Shown here: positions 1 through 11,951 of the stretch, piece after piece | How positions within the stretch are numbered: the stretch's first letter is position 1 | How the letters are laid out: every line of letters begins with the position of its first letter | Assembly: GCA_008711295.1 (NCBI GenBank) | Contig: VUYV01000090.1 | Span: forward strand, 1,109,331 to 1,173,330 | Length of the DNA: 64,000 nt | Source: Anarhynchus alexandrinus | Taxonomy: Eukaryota > Chordata > Aves > Charadriiformes > Charadriidae | Direction: 5' to 3' | Position numbers and translations under genes: made by a program | The notes under the pieces: generated by a model | The model's database searches: none | The model's input: the letters and a program-made list of their open reading frames with translations, nothing else | What the model was told of the DNA's origin: nothing

Positions 1-1640
1 GGGTGCAAGGGGCACCTGGGGCTGTGATGGAGTAATGCTTCTTGTTCATCTCCCTTTCTGAGATGAAACTCCCTTTTCTGAATTTGGAAGTCTTGTTCAG
101 TATGAGGATCTTGGATGCTCTGCATAGCCCTTTTTAGGCTTTATCTGGACTTGCCAGGGCCATATACTTCCTCTGTGATCTCCACCCATGCTGCTTACAA
201 AAAAAAAAAAAAAAAAAAAGAGAGAGCACCGTGAAACTTGAAGCTCACTTTCTATCAGGGAAAGTCTCTATTTCTAGCAATAAAAGGTAATACTGAATAT
301 TAACCTCAGCAGGGGGGACTGTTAGAAGCAAGGTTTCCATTTGTGCGTGCCGCACATCTGGCAGCACCGTCAATTTCAGTTCCCCACCCCAGCCGCTCTG
401 TCAGCTTTGCCCACCATTCATGTGGCTTCACACAGCAACAGGGGAGAAAAAGAAATATATTAAAAATAGGAAATTGTGACTGTCAAACTCCCAACCTTGA
501 CAGGTGAAACTCAGAAGGTAAAAACAATCTCCAAGACCACATATAACTCAATTTTGCGATGACCATCTTCTAAATCTTCCTTTTACCCATACAATCCCTC
601 TGTTAAAGGAAACCTAGGATATCCCAGGAGTGTTTCATGTCCTAACCAATTAGTGTGATTTGATAGCCACATCATGACCACAGTTAAAATGACCCCCAGG
701 GAACAGATTCCTCTCTGAGAATGATGACAGACATTGGGCAGCAAATTTAACTTGGATGGCCAGGACTGGTTTTATTCAGAATAGTCCACTCTACACCAGT
801 GTTTGTTGATCTCCTCAAAATACAGCCATCTGATCCACTGTCCTGGTTTTGAGGTAAAACAGCTAGCTCCTGAAACATCATTTTGGCCTATTAAAGTAGC
901 TGCACACCAGCTTTGGTTGGCCTGAATATACTGGGTGGCACTGCTGCTAGATGAGAAAAATCATATATTCCCAGGTAGATGCAGAAACATCCACTAGAAA
1001 CGTGAGGTACCTGAACTGACATACTGTTTGCAAGGCAACGTGATGAACCAGACTGGGAAACTGGTCCTGCAGAAAAGAAATGGTGTATCAGCTGTAGTGG
1101 GACCTTATCCAGGTAACTGCCTTCCTGCACACGAGGCCATACCACCACAATCCCAAACATGGCACAGGAGTGGCAATGAGGTGTTGGAGGTGGGGACAGC
1201 TTCAATGTCCCTGTTGCTGAAGGTGCAGTCTGCCCTTGGCAAGACCACCAGACACTGCAACAGCTTCACTGCAACCTGAAGCAGTGCAAACAGATCAGAA
1301 AATACAACAATATTTTAAGATACAGAAAGAGACGGTCAGGACTTTTTTTTAGAAAATGCCTGTTATCACAGGATGCCAATTAGTGGACACTAAACTTTTC
1401 ACAGGTATCTGCTGGGTTGGTGAAACTTTCTACTCTTTCATTGCTCAGAAATCTTTGGCAATTTCTATTACAAGCAGATAGATATCCATCAGCTGTAAAT
1501 TAATTTAAGTTAAGCAGCTTCTGCTTGCCTTGTTGCAAGGATCAGTCATTATTATTCTAACTTATCTTTTCCATCTCACCCTAGTGGTGGCCACTGTGGA
1601 AAAGTCATTAACTTCTGTGTTGGCAATTTTAAGTCTTTGA
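1..1640. other. Non-coding stretch with an A21 run
   Basis: No gene or recognisable transposon was seen. An uninterrupted A run lies at 199-219. Short overlapping open frames exist on both strands around 890-1280 (104 codons minus, 83 codons plus), but neither resembles a known protein and they lack convincing splice context. I read this as ordinary intergenic or intronic DNA. Confidence 0.5.
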
Positions 1641-1649
1641 TGCCATTTT

Positions 1650-1880
1650 GTGTCTGAAGAAAGAAATCCATCTGCTCTTTTTGATCCTGAGCTTACCTTT
1701 GTTTCTCACATTTCCTGTCTCTGTAAATCTGCTTATTAACACTCTCACTATATTGCCCTATATTCAACACTGTCTCAGTCACACTTCTGCTGAAAGTCTT
1801 ATTCACACTTTTGTCTTCTCCAGGCTTGATTATTGTAATTTTCCATCTCCATGGCCTTTGCTAGGAGTTTGCTTTCTTTA
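1650..1880 (+). mobile_element. Ancient L2-type LINE relic (C-terminal reverse-transcriptase region)
   Basis: In the plus frame starting at 1648, positions 1789-1839 read AESLIHTFVFSRLDYCN. This closely matches the conserved LIHAFVTSRLDYCN-like block just after the catalytic part of L2/Rex1-type reverse transcriptases. The preceding codons are hydrophobic and only loosely similar, and the frame stops at 1881, so this is a decayed fragment and not a gene. CR1 has a different sequence at the equivalent place (RPHLEYC), which argues for L2 and against CR1. The borders are estimates. The motif is seen directly; the family assignment rests on recall. Confidence 0.5.
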
Positions 1881-1899
1881 GAAGGCACAAGAAGGATCA

Positions 1900-4440
1900 T
1901 AAAATAAGAACAACTTACACTTTGTGTTGTACAGAACAGGAAGAATAAAATGATTACGAAGTTATGAACGCAAGTCCTCAGCTTGCACTAAGGACCTGTA
2001 CTGTCAGCTCCTCAAGGCACAGCAGTGGGCAGCGCCACAGCCAAGGCAAGCAGTGTACTCTCACTTCTACTTTGAGCTAGTCCATGGAAACAAAGTTTGC
2101 CCATTTCTCACTGCCCAGCTCAAACACCTGAACCTTATTCACCATTACACACCTTTTGTGTTGATCAATACACTAATAGCAGTGGCTAAGACCATGGTGC
2201 AGATGAAGCTGAAGTGTTTTGATCACTAAAATTTCTGTCTCAGAGATAGACTATAGTTCCTAATCTGCCTAAAACGATGGCAGAGGCCAGACACTTGATA
2301 CACAGTTTGCATCCTGAGCAACACAGTGCCTATGGCGATGCAGGTCCACTGTGTGTAACCTGTGATGCCTCAGGTTATAATGGCACATTCCTGTCAGAGC
2401 AGAAGGCAATTCCCAGGCATCACTGTCAGCAAAATGACCAGGAATGGGTCTGTACACTGTCATAGAAAACTGTAATATACCTGTCAACCCAACAGATTAA
2501 ATGTCGATTCCCACATCTACCCTAATATTCATAGGGTCTTCAAATGGTGACAGCTACACAAACAGGACCATGCTAAATCTCTGCCTCTTGCCAGCCAGAC
2601 CTGATCCAGCAGTTTGAGTTTCCATGCAGTAGATAAGAATTTAGATTCAGTTGTGGCAGGACTGCAGAGAGGCATGGGCCAAATCCCACTCTGAAATAAA
2701 CGTACGCATGAGGTCTTTTCACACAAGTGTAACCAAACTGGCTTATTCCTGTCTGCACACAGTCCTGTACTGTGCAAGACAGTATGAGGCAATTCAACCA
2801 ACCAACATATCTTATTTCTAGAATAAATGTACTTGGCTTTCCTTTTCAGTCACTGAATCAATTTGTTTGATTGTCAGGTTAAAGACTTCTATATATACAC
2901 ACTATAACAAAGTAGCTCTTGATATGTTTGCTGTTAAAATACTTATTTAAAAGTGTTTCCCTGGAAGGTGATTTCTCCAGCCTCCTTTGTATCCTCCCCA
3001 TGTGAGCAGCAGAGTGATGTATGGTATTCTAGTGCAGGATATGCTCACGCTGTATTTGGAGGTAAAGTTGCTTCTCATCAATTTCCACCAACCTAAAATA
3101 GCCCTTCCTTAAGGCAGGGTCTGTATAGTCTTTCACATCTTTTTAACTACATCTGTTAAAATTAATCATCTCTTTATTTAAAGCAGGATAATTCCCACTG
3201 ATAACAAACCTTGGACGTACAGACACATAAATAACATGTTATGATATACAGGACTTGGACATATGAAATAGTGAGCCCATACTATAGTGTCGACTTAAAG
3301 CTCATCAGCTAGTCCACACCAGCTGTATATGTCCATACCCTTATCCCATGGTGCATGCAAAGGACACTGGGGTAAATGGTACATTGATGCAAGCATTGGC
3401 TGTGATTCCACACTGGCCTTGACATGACAGACAATATCTGCTCCGGCATAAAGTGTACTGGGATGAAGTTACCTTCATCACTTTTTTTTTTTTAATAAAT
3501 TAAACCTTTCAGAGTGAGCACAACACATGGATCTCATACTAATAGCTCCGCGACTGGATCTGCTGTCCTTTGGAATCTAAGTCTAGTAAAGACAGACTCA
3601 TTAATAGGCTTTGATTAACACAGTCCTCAAAAAAAAAAACCCCAACCCAAAAATCCAGTTCACACTTGTCAGAGAAACCATATCAGAAGCATGTTTAGAC
3701 ATAACATGAACCAAAATAAATCAGCTTTACCAACAGAGGACCACAAGGAGTTGGATTACACCACTTAAGAGTCCTTGGGGACTCCAAAGGTTTTCCTCTG
3801 GGTCTTTTGTCTCTTAAATTAAGCAAAGCACTGACACACTGTTTTCACTAGATGAATCATGTGGCAATGTTTGCAGAGTAATTTTGGTTTCCCTTTTATG
3901 TTTCTAGTGTCTTTAGTATAACTATTTGGATTTGCCCTTTTTGTTGTCATACTATCCTGGGAGGCAGAAGATGCTTTAGGTCATTAAGGACACTATTCAG
4001 GGGGTTTGCTGGGTGTTATTCCCGTATTTTGCTTACAGAGCTAAGCAAGTCTAGCGCTCCATTGTTGTCCCTCATGCAGCCCCATCAATGCACAGAAACC
4101 TCTGACCTGAGCTTAGCTATGATTTTGGTGTTTCCAGCTAGTGATGATACTCAAGAAGTTAAAGTTTGCTTTTGTTTTCCTCACTCAAGTTCACAACCTG
4201 CTCACTTTGCAGTAAAGCTGCCCGCTAACCCACTGGAATGCTAACAGTCCTCCAGCACCTTCCCACGACTTTCCCCATGTGTCAACACCAGGCATGTTTT
4301 ACAGCAGTTCGTTACCAAAGTCTCCCAGAGCAGAGCAGGTTCCTGCAGGGCCAGGAAGCGTGGGATGAGCCCCACAGGACTGTACAGGTCCCTTACAACC
4401 CTAGAGAGGTGCAAGTTGTTTGTCTGGGTTTTTTAGTGTG
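1900..4440. other. Non-coding stretch, no gene recognised
   Basis: Only short open frames (at most 90 codons) occur, with no family resemblance. There is a T12 run near 3481-3492 and an A10 run near 3629. I see no transposon ends or RNA genes. Confidence 0.5.
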
Positions 4441-4460
4441 ATTGCTCATATATGAGCAAT
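4441..4460. repeat. Perfect 20-bp palindrome
   Basis: The sequence ATTGCTCATATATGAGCAAT equals its own reverse complement. The flanking bases (G on both sides) do not extend the symmetry. With no loop it would form a cruciform, or be a symmetric dimer-binding site. No function can be assigned from sequence alone. Confidence 0.95.
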
Positions 4461-6690
4461 GTTCAGCCCAGTGCCCAGATTAAGGTCACAGCTGCCCATG
4501 GTTAGCTCCCCTAGGAAGCTACACCTGGGACAACAGGGAGATTGTTCATATATAAATGAAAAAAAAAATTGTTTATAAACATTATCTGGAAAAGGGTTTT
4601 CAGTTAGTATTAACGGTAAATTACTTCTGTTAAGGATGCACTTAATGATGCACTGTCAAAGATGCTGTCAAAGGGGTATTTCTTTTCAGCCTGGGCTGAA
4701 ACAAAAATATAGGCTGCATGAAGTGCTGTTGCCTGAAGCAATTAAGACTAGTGAAAAGTCACTGAAGCTAAGGTGTTTTAGCCTGCCTCTTGTTTTCTAG
4801 TATCAGTATAGAGATGAGTTTGCCATCTTATTGGCTACTGTTCTGATCATCAGCATTTGTTAGAAAAAAAATAATCTATTTAATAAAAGAGAAAATTCCG
4901 TGTATTAAACCTAAAAAGGAATTGTGCTATTTCACTAACTCTTGTCTTAGCTAACACCTCAAGTTAACATCACTGCAAATATATAAAACATGTAAGTATA
5001 CTGAGTACTGCCCAGTTCTCACTCCTCTTTCCCCCCCCCGTTTATTTGCTTCCTGCTTTTCCTTACATTTTTTTGTATAATCAGTTCACCTTTCTGAGAA
5101 ACAATCTTAAAATACTTTAAGATCTCCTTCATCATGACTTTTCTCCATTTACAAGGAGCTTTCCTAATTAATATAATTATTTCCATAGCGAGGTAATATC
5201 TTCTTTTATTTTGTATAGGGATCTCACATAGCAATGAAACTAGTCTGGTGGAAGATGAAAGTTATATCAAATGCTACACCAAGCTATAATACTATAATAC
5301 CATTTTTTTTCCTGTTAATGGAGTGGCTACACACTACCAAAAGCAATCCACATGTACCCACAGCGATTCAGAGCCATTTTTAACACCTACTTCAAAATGC
5401 CACAAGGTGAAAATAAAATTAAATGCTTTTTATAGCAGATGGACTGCAGTTTAGCTAAAATCATTGTAAGAAGAACAAACAAACAAGAAATGGGACTTAT
5501 CAACACCAGATTACCTTGAAACCAAGGGAGCACTACAGAACACAGGGGAGGCATGAGACAATACATAGCATATAGCTTCATTTCTTTTTTCACCCATATT
5601 GGTAACATCAGGTCAAATCCTCTCTCTCACTGTTATGTTTTTCCTGCCACCCTATTTTTGTAGTTGATTAATGAATTTTAAAGCAGCTTCACACACTCAA
5701 TGTGCTTATAAGTCCCAGCCTGTAACAGAATATTTTAGGATTGGGGGGGGAATTCTTTTAAAAAAAACCAAGTATTTCAAGGTCTTTTCCTTCACTTGCC
5801 CAGAATCCTGAGTTCAGAATGTCTCTTGCCTAAGATTTGACAAATTATCTAAGTATAATAATGATTTAAAGTATCAAAAAGGAAACACCACCATTGATGT
5901 CTAAGGCAAGACTGTGGCATTTAACACCACTGCTCTGTGGCAAAGAACATTTCTGAGGAAAAAAAAAGAATTCCGCAATGAAAAATTAAATGATATAGCA
6001 AAATACTTACATAACTTCAGGCATCTTGTTGAGATTCTTCGTATATTCAGGGGAGAGGTACACACTCCTCCAGTACTAGTGATTTAGATGTTAAGGGAAA
6101 TAACTGCTTCCATCGTTCATGGGGGTCCCAACTGCAACTAAGGTCTTTTGTCTAAAGCTAAGTGAGCTGAAGCCTACTCTTAGTAAAGAAAGTAATGCAC
6201 AGACTGAAGAAAGTTAGGCTCTGTTCCTGGTTTTATGCTGAGTTCCCAGGTGATTTGAGTTTGAATGTAGCCTGCGCTCTAGTTCAACCTGTTCATTAAG
6301 GGAAGATGTTGCTTTCCCTTTCTACACCTTGACAGGTGTAGCTATTACAGCTATGACAAGGCTTGTATTGGCACCTAGAAAAAACTGCTCCAGGGAGTGC
6401 AGGAGAAGCATAAATGAGCCTTTCCTTGCAAAAACTGGATGTATTTGCTGATTGGTTTGTAATTACTCTGCCTCCTGTGTTTCCCCATCTGTTTCAGGAT
6501 GAATCTCGTTCTGTGGAAGTTCTCCATTTTCATCAGAAACTTTGTACAGAGGGCTTGGGATAAATTACACCGTCAGGCTCTTACTGGATGATCGAAAGTA
6601 GATCTATAGCCAGAATTCTACAAAAGCACATACAAGTTTATCAAATCTCTCTAAGGATATTAGGATGTATTATTTGTAAAATAACTGCGC
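4461..6690. other. Non-coding AT-rich stretch
   Basis: No gene recognised; the open frames are 60-75 codons and unremarkable. Homopolymer runs include A9 near 4560, C9 near 5031 and G8 near 5743. Around 6455-6500 a short TTTCCCCATCTG phrase recalls the middle of a MIR SINE in plus orientation, but it is too short to call. Confidence 0.45.
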
Positions 6691-6779
6691 TACGTGCAAC
6701 AGGTACACACAGGTGAAGAGGCAAGCCCAGCCTAGAAGAGTTTTCAGTCCAAATGAAGTGTTCCGCTCTTTTGCACAGA

Positions 6780-6912
6780 GAGAACTTAAGTACAAAGATG
6801 TAAGTGACTTGCCCAAAGACACAAAACCTCTGGGAGATCAAGAAAGTGAACCCAGATCTTCTGAGCTGGTCCTTGTTGAGTGTTATAACCACAAAGCTCT
6901 CCTTCCTCCCCA
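6780..6912 (-). mobile_element. MIR-type (CORE-SINE) relic, minus strand
   Basis: On the plus strand, 6799-6823 reads like the reverse complement of the MIR core (AAGTGACTTGCCCAAAG; compare MIR CTTTGGGCAAGTCACTT). It is followed at 6846-6854 by GTGAACCCA and at 6882-6892 by GTTATAACCAC. Read on the minus strand these give, in order, a box-A-like GTGGTTATAAC, a box-B-like TGGGTTCAC about 27 bases later, and then the core. That is the order and spacing of a tRNA-derived SINE head followed by a MIR core. The copy is heavily diverged and not expected to be active. It may extend to about 6690. It lies inside short open frames on both strands that are therefore probably not genes. Confidence 0.6.
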
Positions 6913-9327
6913 TCTTGTTGCTCAGTCTAGTTTCTCTTTTGTTTCTTTGCAAATTTAGTCCTTCCCTCTCTTTTACAAGAAGTCATTATTTAAAAAAAAG
7001 TGAGGTGTAAAGATGTTTCTCCTCCACTGATTGTACTCTTGTTCTCAACAAACCACATCTATGTGACTACCTACTTCTAAATTACATTCTATACCATAAA
7101 AGATGTGTCTTAAATCCCTTTTCTCTGCTTTATACTTCCCTGCTCTTCCTGCTTTCTTATTAGGTTTTAAACTAATGTTACTGATAGTCTGAACATTTCT
7201 GGAACAGCTTTTCTTCTTAGATTATTCTAAGAAACCCATATGTTAGTGCATGGGGAATGGCAATTCCCCATGAGAGAAGCAATTCCTTAGAGGTCACCCT
7301 ACACAGTGGAAACTGTTCTCGTTGCAGGACTAGCAATTCGTTATCTTTAATTCAATGAAGGTTGTGCACACAACTGATATATAAAGAATACTAGATTATT
7401 TCCTTGATGTTTGGGGACCTGACTGTAACTCTTAGTCATACTGATGAATACTGAGTCACCCAAGGACCCCTTCTTGTCAAACAAGATGTTACTTACACAG
7501 ATGCTCCCCCAACATGAGCAAGGACTGGAAATTTGTACCTCAATTTGTTAATGACTAGGAACTAGTCTAAGCATGGTTTTACCACACTTTGGACCAGTCC
7601 TAAAAACCCTCATGTATGAAACTCTTATTTCAAAGTGCTTGTTCTTTTTAACTTTCTTTCAAGGCCTGTGGGGGTTAAGTGAAAACATATACAGTAATAA
7701 AAAAAATCCTTCTGGGTTACTTCTCAAAAACTGCTGTCATAGGTGAACTCCAACCTACATGACAGCAGCTGGCTAAAGAAACCATGTTTCTCGGCTTGTC
7801 TGGGCCTTTTTTCCATTTGCTTTATGCTTGCAGTAAGCTGCTCTCTCCAAACTGCTTTACATCTTAAGTCCAATAGGTAAAAATATAACTTACAGGTCAG
7901 AGAAAACTGCACTGTAGATGGGAATGAGCTTGAAGGAACATTTTTAGGTAGGAAAAGAGTTCACTTCATCCGAGATCATTTCAGCAGTGCAGCTGCCACA
8001 TTACTCAGTACAAAGCAGAGTCGTGTCAGCGGCACGTGTCACAAGCTTTCACAGCCATGCCTGTGGATGCATGTGTGCTTGAGTACTTAAACTCCAGCCT
8101 GTAGTCAGTCACTGTGAGATGGAAAAATGGAAAATATGACTATAAGACCACGACAACAGCTAGCCTATTAGCAGGTTTTCTTTTGGGTTTGGTTGACATT
8201 GGGAAGAGGAAGATGGGATAACCCAGTCAAGAAGCAATCTTCCACTGTAAGAAACCAGCTACAAAGAGGATCATTTGTATTTGAAGCTTGGTTTGTGTAC
8301 AGTGTCAGAGGGGTTAGTGGTCCCTGCACGCAACTTTGTGCATCTGCTTCATTCCTCCCCCTTCCACTTCTCTCCCCTAAAAATATTCTTGGTAACTCAC
8401 ATTATTTGGTTTCTCTGTTAGCAATCAACAGCCAAGCTGACAATTAGATTGAATAGAATTACTTTCTGTTTACGCTAGATAAACTAGCTAGTGCTAACAA
8501 CAGGTGGCCGCAGTACTGTAGATGGGGAAAAGCTTATGCTAGAGCACAACCCCAAGAAGCTGTGCTAAACCCCATTGTTTCAAACATGCAACCCAGGAAG
8601 GAGCTGGCATGGTCAAATTGGCATTAGTGGAACGTGACCAACCTCGGTAGCGGCAGGGCATGACTGTTCATCTGTGCTAGTTATGCTGACACAACAACAT
8701 GGTCTTGTACCTAAGACCTAAGTCCACTGAGCCCAGTGTTCCCTCTCCAATAATGGCAGTGGTGGTTACCTAAGGCAGTGTTTAAGCATCACAAAATAGC
8801 CATCCTTTCTCCAGCAATGTGCAGTGCAGGGACTCTCTGAGCCAGAGGGGGGGTCTTTGAACTTAAGTAAAGTGCCATTTGCAGGTACAGGTAATGCACC
8901 ACCTGTATTTGAATGCAAACTAAACAATTTGGGGATGCAAGCAGAGAAAAGGGCAAGCTATTGTGGTAAAAATCTAGTATTATCACATATAGTTTCTCTC
9001 AGACAGCGTCCAGATGCTAGCTTAGATGTGCTGTTTTGTAGAAATGCAGATGGACAGGCTGACCAGAATGAGAGCACTTACGGGATAGGCAAAGTGAGCG
9101 AGGTAGAGATCTTATCTGTCCATCTGGTTATTTAAAGGCAACTAATGAATTTCAGTCTCCTAAACTGTCTACCCAGGCATTTGTAACACACTGACATTGA
9201 TGGTATCTGACTGCGATTCAGGGAATTCACAAGCTACAGTGCAGGTGTTATAGGCCTGGCATTTTCCTTGCTCAACACATCTCTTCCCCTCTCCACCTTA
9301 GATCCCAGTACTGGTGGGCACAGTTCA
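6913..9327. other. Non-coding stretch with a small hairpin
   Basis: No gene recognised. A perfect 10-bp stem with a 4-base loop lies at 7249-7272. From about 8460 to 8800 there are vague phrases (repeated GCTAG, GTGCTAA) that could be a very old repeat, but no family could be named. The open frames are 60-103 codons and unremarkable. Confidence 0.45.
7249..7272. repeat. Perfect 10-bp inverted repeat, 4-base loop
   Basis: CATGGGGAAT at 7249-7258 and ATTCCCCATG at 7263-7272 are exact reverse complements around the loop GGCA. Symmetry stops at the next base on each side. No T-run follows and no known element was recognised. Confidence 0.95.
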
Positions 9328-9413
9328 GCACTCAAAAGGAGCTGCCTCAGGTTGGTCCCCAGCAGGTCCACAGAGCTGGGGACCAACTAGGGCTCAGCTC
9401 CCTGACTTTGTGC
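9328..9413. repeat. Long imperfect hairpin, precursor-microRNA-sized
   Basis: The core is an exact 13-bp inverted repeat: GTTGGTCCCCAGC at 9351-9363 and GCTGGGGACCAAC at 9375-9387, around an 11-base loop. Outside it, CCT 9345-9347 can pair with AGG 9389-9391, GGAGCTG 9338-9344 with CAGCTCC 9395-9401, and GCAC 9328-9331 with GTGC 9410-9413. That gives at least 27 pairs over about 86 bases, with small internal loops and bulges. This is the size and shape of an animal microRNA precursor, but inverted repeats also arise as transposon debris. I do not recognise the arm sequences as a known microRNA, and transcription is unknown. Confidence 0.8.
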
Positions 9414-9950
9414 CACTCACTATTGGTTCATGCTCAGAGTAGCATGATTCTTTTCTCCCTAACACTTTGGTGACACTGTGTAGCTTGTCACGCCAATAAA
9501 GCCTCATTTTAACTGAGCTGAAATCACACTAACAAGATGTGGAGGAAGAAGTTAACAGTACCTATAGCAATGAGTCTTCGGAAGGAAAGACAGAGAGAGG
9601 AAGAAATTCCCTCTTCAAAATTATACATCACACCTAACCACACCAAAATGTTAACTACTATCTCTTGCAGGGGTACAGCTGTGATCCTAATGACAAGTGC
9701 TATGTGGGTACGAATTCAACACGAGATAAAACAAAAATAGGTCTATGGAATAAGAATGAAAAAAAAAATAGAAAAGAGAGGAAGACTCTAAGCATTGGCA
9801 AAGCCAGTTGTGGGCCACCTGCCTTAAGGAGCACTTGACTCGTGATTCCAGTATTTAGATAACTTAAATTTGAAACCTACTCCTCAGTGAAGACATGCCA
9901 GGGCTTGTAGCTGTACCAATTAAATATGTTAGGTGAAGGTTTCTGATGTG
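9414..9950. other. Non-coding stretch, nothing recognised
   Basis: Contains a 67-codon open frame at 9537-9740 and an A-rich patch near 9760-9775. There is no family match, repeat border or RNA gene. Confidence 0.5.
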
Positions 9951-9954
9951 ATAA

Positions 9955-10620
9955 TCAACAACAAAACGGCAGCTTTAGCATTTAAACCATCTTAATGAGG
10001 TGTTAGAACCGAAGCCCTTTGAGGTGAATGGCGAAAGTTTATACACACTGCTATTGTTCCAGTCCGTCTGGCTCTCCTCTTGAAACAACAGCGCATTTTA
10101 CCAGTGATTACCTTAACAGCCAGGTGGATAAGAAGTTGAATTCCTGAGCTGTTTTGTTTTGTTTTGTTTTTCTTTACACCCTCTTCATTTTCAAACGCTA
10201 GGAAATGCAAACCCAATGAGAAAAATAGTCTGCCATTGGAGGTATTGGGAGAGGGAAAAACACTCCTTACATCACATTTATGCACCTTTGGTTTTGCCTA
10301 AAAATTATTTGAAGCTTCAGCCTATTTAGACACTGGGGGAGTAAATGGATAGTGTGTTTTTAATAGCTCCTCATTACCGTTTGGGGTTTTTTTTTTTTTT
10401 TTTTGTACAGAACCAAACGCTTTCTTTTCAAAACGATGGCCTATCAGGCGCTCATCAGCGTGATTAATCAGTTCGTATTTGCACAGGGCTTTGAAGACAG
10501 AAGAGGCTGTAGAAAAGCTGCGGGTTATTACTGCCAATGTAAAACTCCCCGAATTCCACTTCCTCGCTAAGCCAGCCTCGCAAACAACCGCCGCTAAACA
10601 AACCATTGAAGACGTAAGTA
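9955..10620. promoter_or_regulatory. Candidate conserved non-coding block
   Basis: Two subsegments (about 9980-10160 and 10430-10620) stand out from their surroundings: balanced composition, retained CpGs (for example CGCTCATCAGCG near 10450), homeodomain-type cores such as GATTAATC near 10461 and GATTACC near 10107, and no repeat signature. They flank a T18 run at 10387-10404 and a TTTTG repeat near 10144-10170. Developmental enhancers in vertebrate gene deserts often look like this, but conservation cannot be measured here. The appearance is seen; the function is inference. Confidence 0.3.
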
Positions 10621-11390
10621 CATCACTTCATTGCCCTCAAAGAAATATTAACTTCAAAGCCAAGTTAGGACCATTTAAATGCAAGTCACTCTAAAAGGAG
10701 CAGGAGACTGGGCAGGAAGCAATGGTGTAGTCACACACACCAAGGGACTGCTGTACCCAAGCATCAGCCAAGACACCGTGCCCGAGTTGTTTTTCCACCA
10801 GCAGCACTGAAAGCAAACTTATCTTCTCATGCAGTTCCACAGTGCTAAACACGAGGAAAGTTTCAGAGGAATAAAGACTCCCTCTTTTTTCCATGAGATC
10901 ACCTCATCCAACTCTGAAAGGCAAATGCCCAACCCCATTGAAGGTAAAGCTGCTGGTGCTGTGCTCCAGGTGTTCTCCTGCACCACTTTTGATTGTAGCC
11001 AAAGGCCAGCATCTCCACCCAAGGTCATTTAACTATCTAGCAAATTCGGGGCCCCACCTGAAGTGCACAGAAGATTCTGAATAACTTCATTTGCAGCCTA
11101 AGTAGAACTAGTATTTGGCCTTCTTTTAGTTGTGCAATCAATTTAATTGTGCTATTAATCTATTTGTTGCACAATTTGCCATCAAATAAAACACAAAGGA
11201 CAATTCTAGCATATGGATAGCCCTCACATAGAAATAAATGCTTTGATGACAGACATAAATTATGTTCAGCATTAGCAAAAAATATTTAGCGGTGTCCTTT
11301 GCCCAGCCAGTGTGTAGGTGTCAGAGCAAGGAAAATGTTAAGGGTATCTCCCAAAAATAATTACTCCCTTTAAGTGTGCTGTTCCTGGGG

Positions 11391-11450
11391 GTTTTGTTTT
11401 TTGTTTGTTGTTGTTGTTTGTTTGTTTGTTTTGGTTTTGGTTTTGTTTTT
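11391..11450. repeat. T/G simple repeat (TTTG/TTG/GGTTTT)
   Basis: A roughly 60-base tract made almost only of T and G: GTTTT, then TTTG and TTG units, then GGTTTT units. It is a low-complexity tract with no adjoining retrotransposon body recognised. Confidence 0.9.
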
Positions 11451-11921
11451 AAATGAATTGGCTGACTTAGAGTAAGCAGTTAAGTACCAAAAATGGTTCA
11501 AGTGCTGTCCTTAGAAAGGAAGAAAATGAGCTCATACTGATTTATATAGACCACTGAAGTCCTCAGTAAAAGACCTCTGCTTGTTTTGTGCAAGCAAGAG
11601 ACCAGGTGATTCACAGGCTTATCTGTATCCTTTAGAAATTGCTCCTGAAGGAAGCTTTGTTAAACCGTCCTTATGTTTAGTGTTATGAAACACTGTACCC
11701 ATACATAGTCTAACTGAAGTCGTCAAGGCTGTACATACCTTGTCAGATACAGACAACTCTGTGATCTATTTTCACCATGAAGAATCTCCTCTCTCACCTA
11801 ACCCTAATTATAGATTTATCTTTACAGTCACCCGTTTTTCAAGACTCAAATGAAAACAATAGTACTGGGGCTAAATCCCTCACAAAGGAGCCCAGCGGAG
11901 TTGGAATATTGGTTAATTCCT

Positions 11922-11951
11922 GAAAACAGCACAATTGAAAACAGCACAATT
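11922..11951. repeat. 15-bp direct doublet
   Basis: GAAAACAGCACAATT occurs at 11922-11936 and again immediately at 11937-11951. It is followed by a short run of ACTAATA-like units. This looks like a small replication-slippage duplication. Confidence 0.9.

Noticed and set aside
6455..6500. TTTCCCCATCTG phrase recalling a MIR SINE in plus orientation
   Set aside because: Only about 12-20 bases match and no tRNA-like head or CORE segment lies at the right distance.
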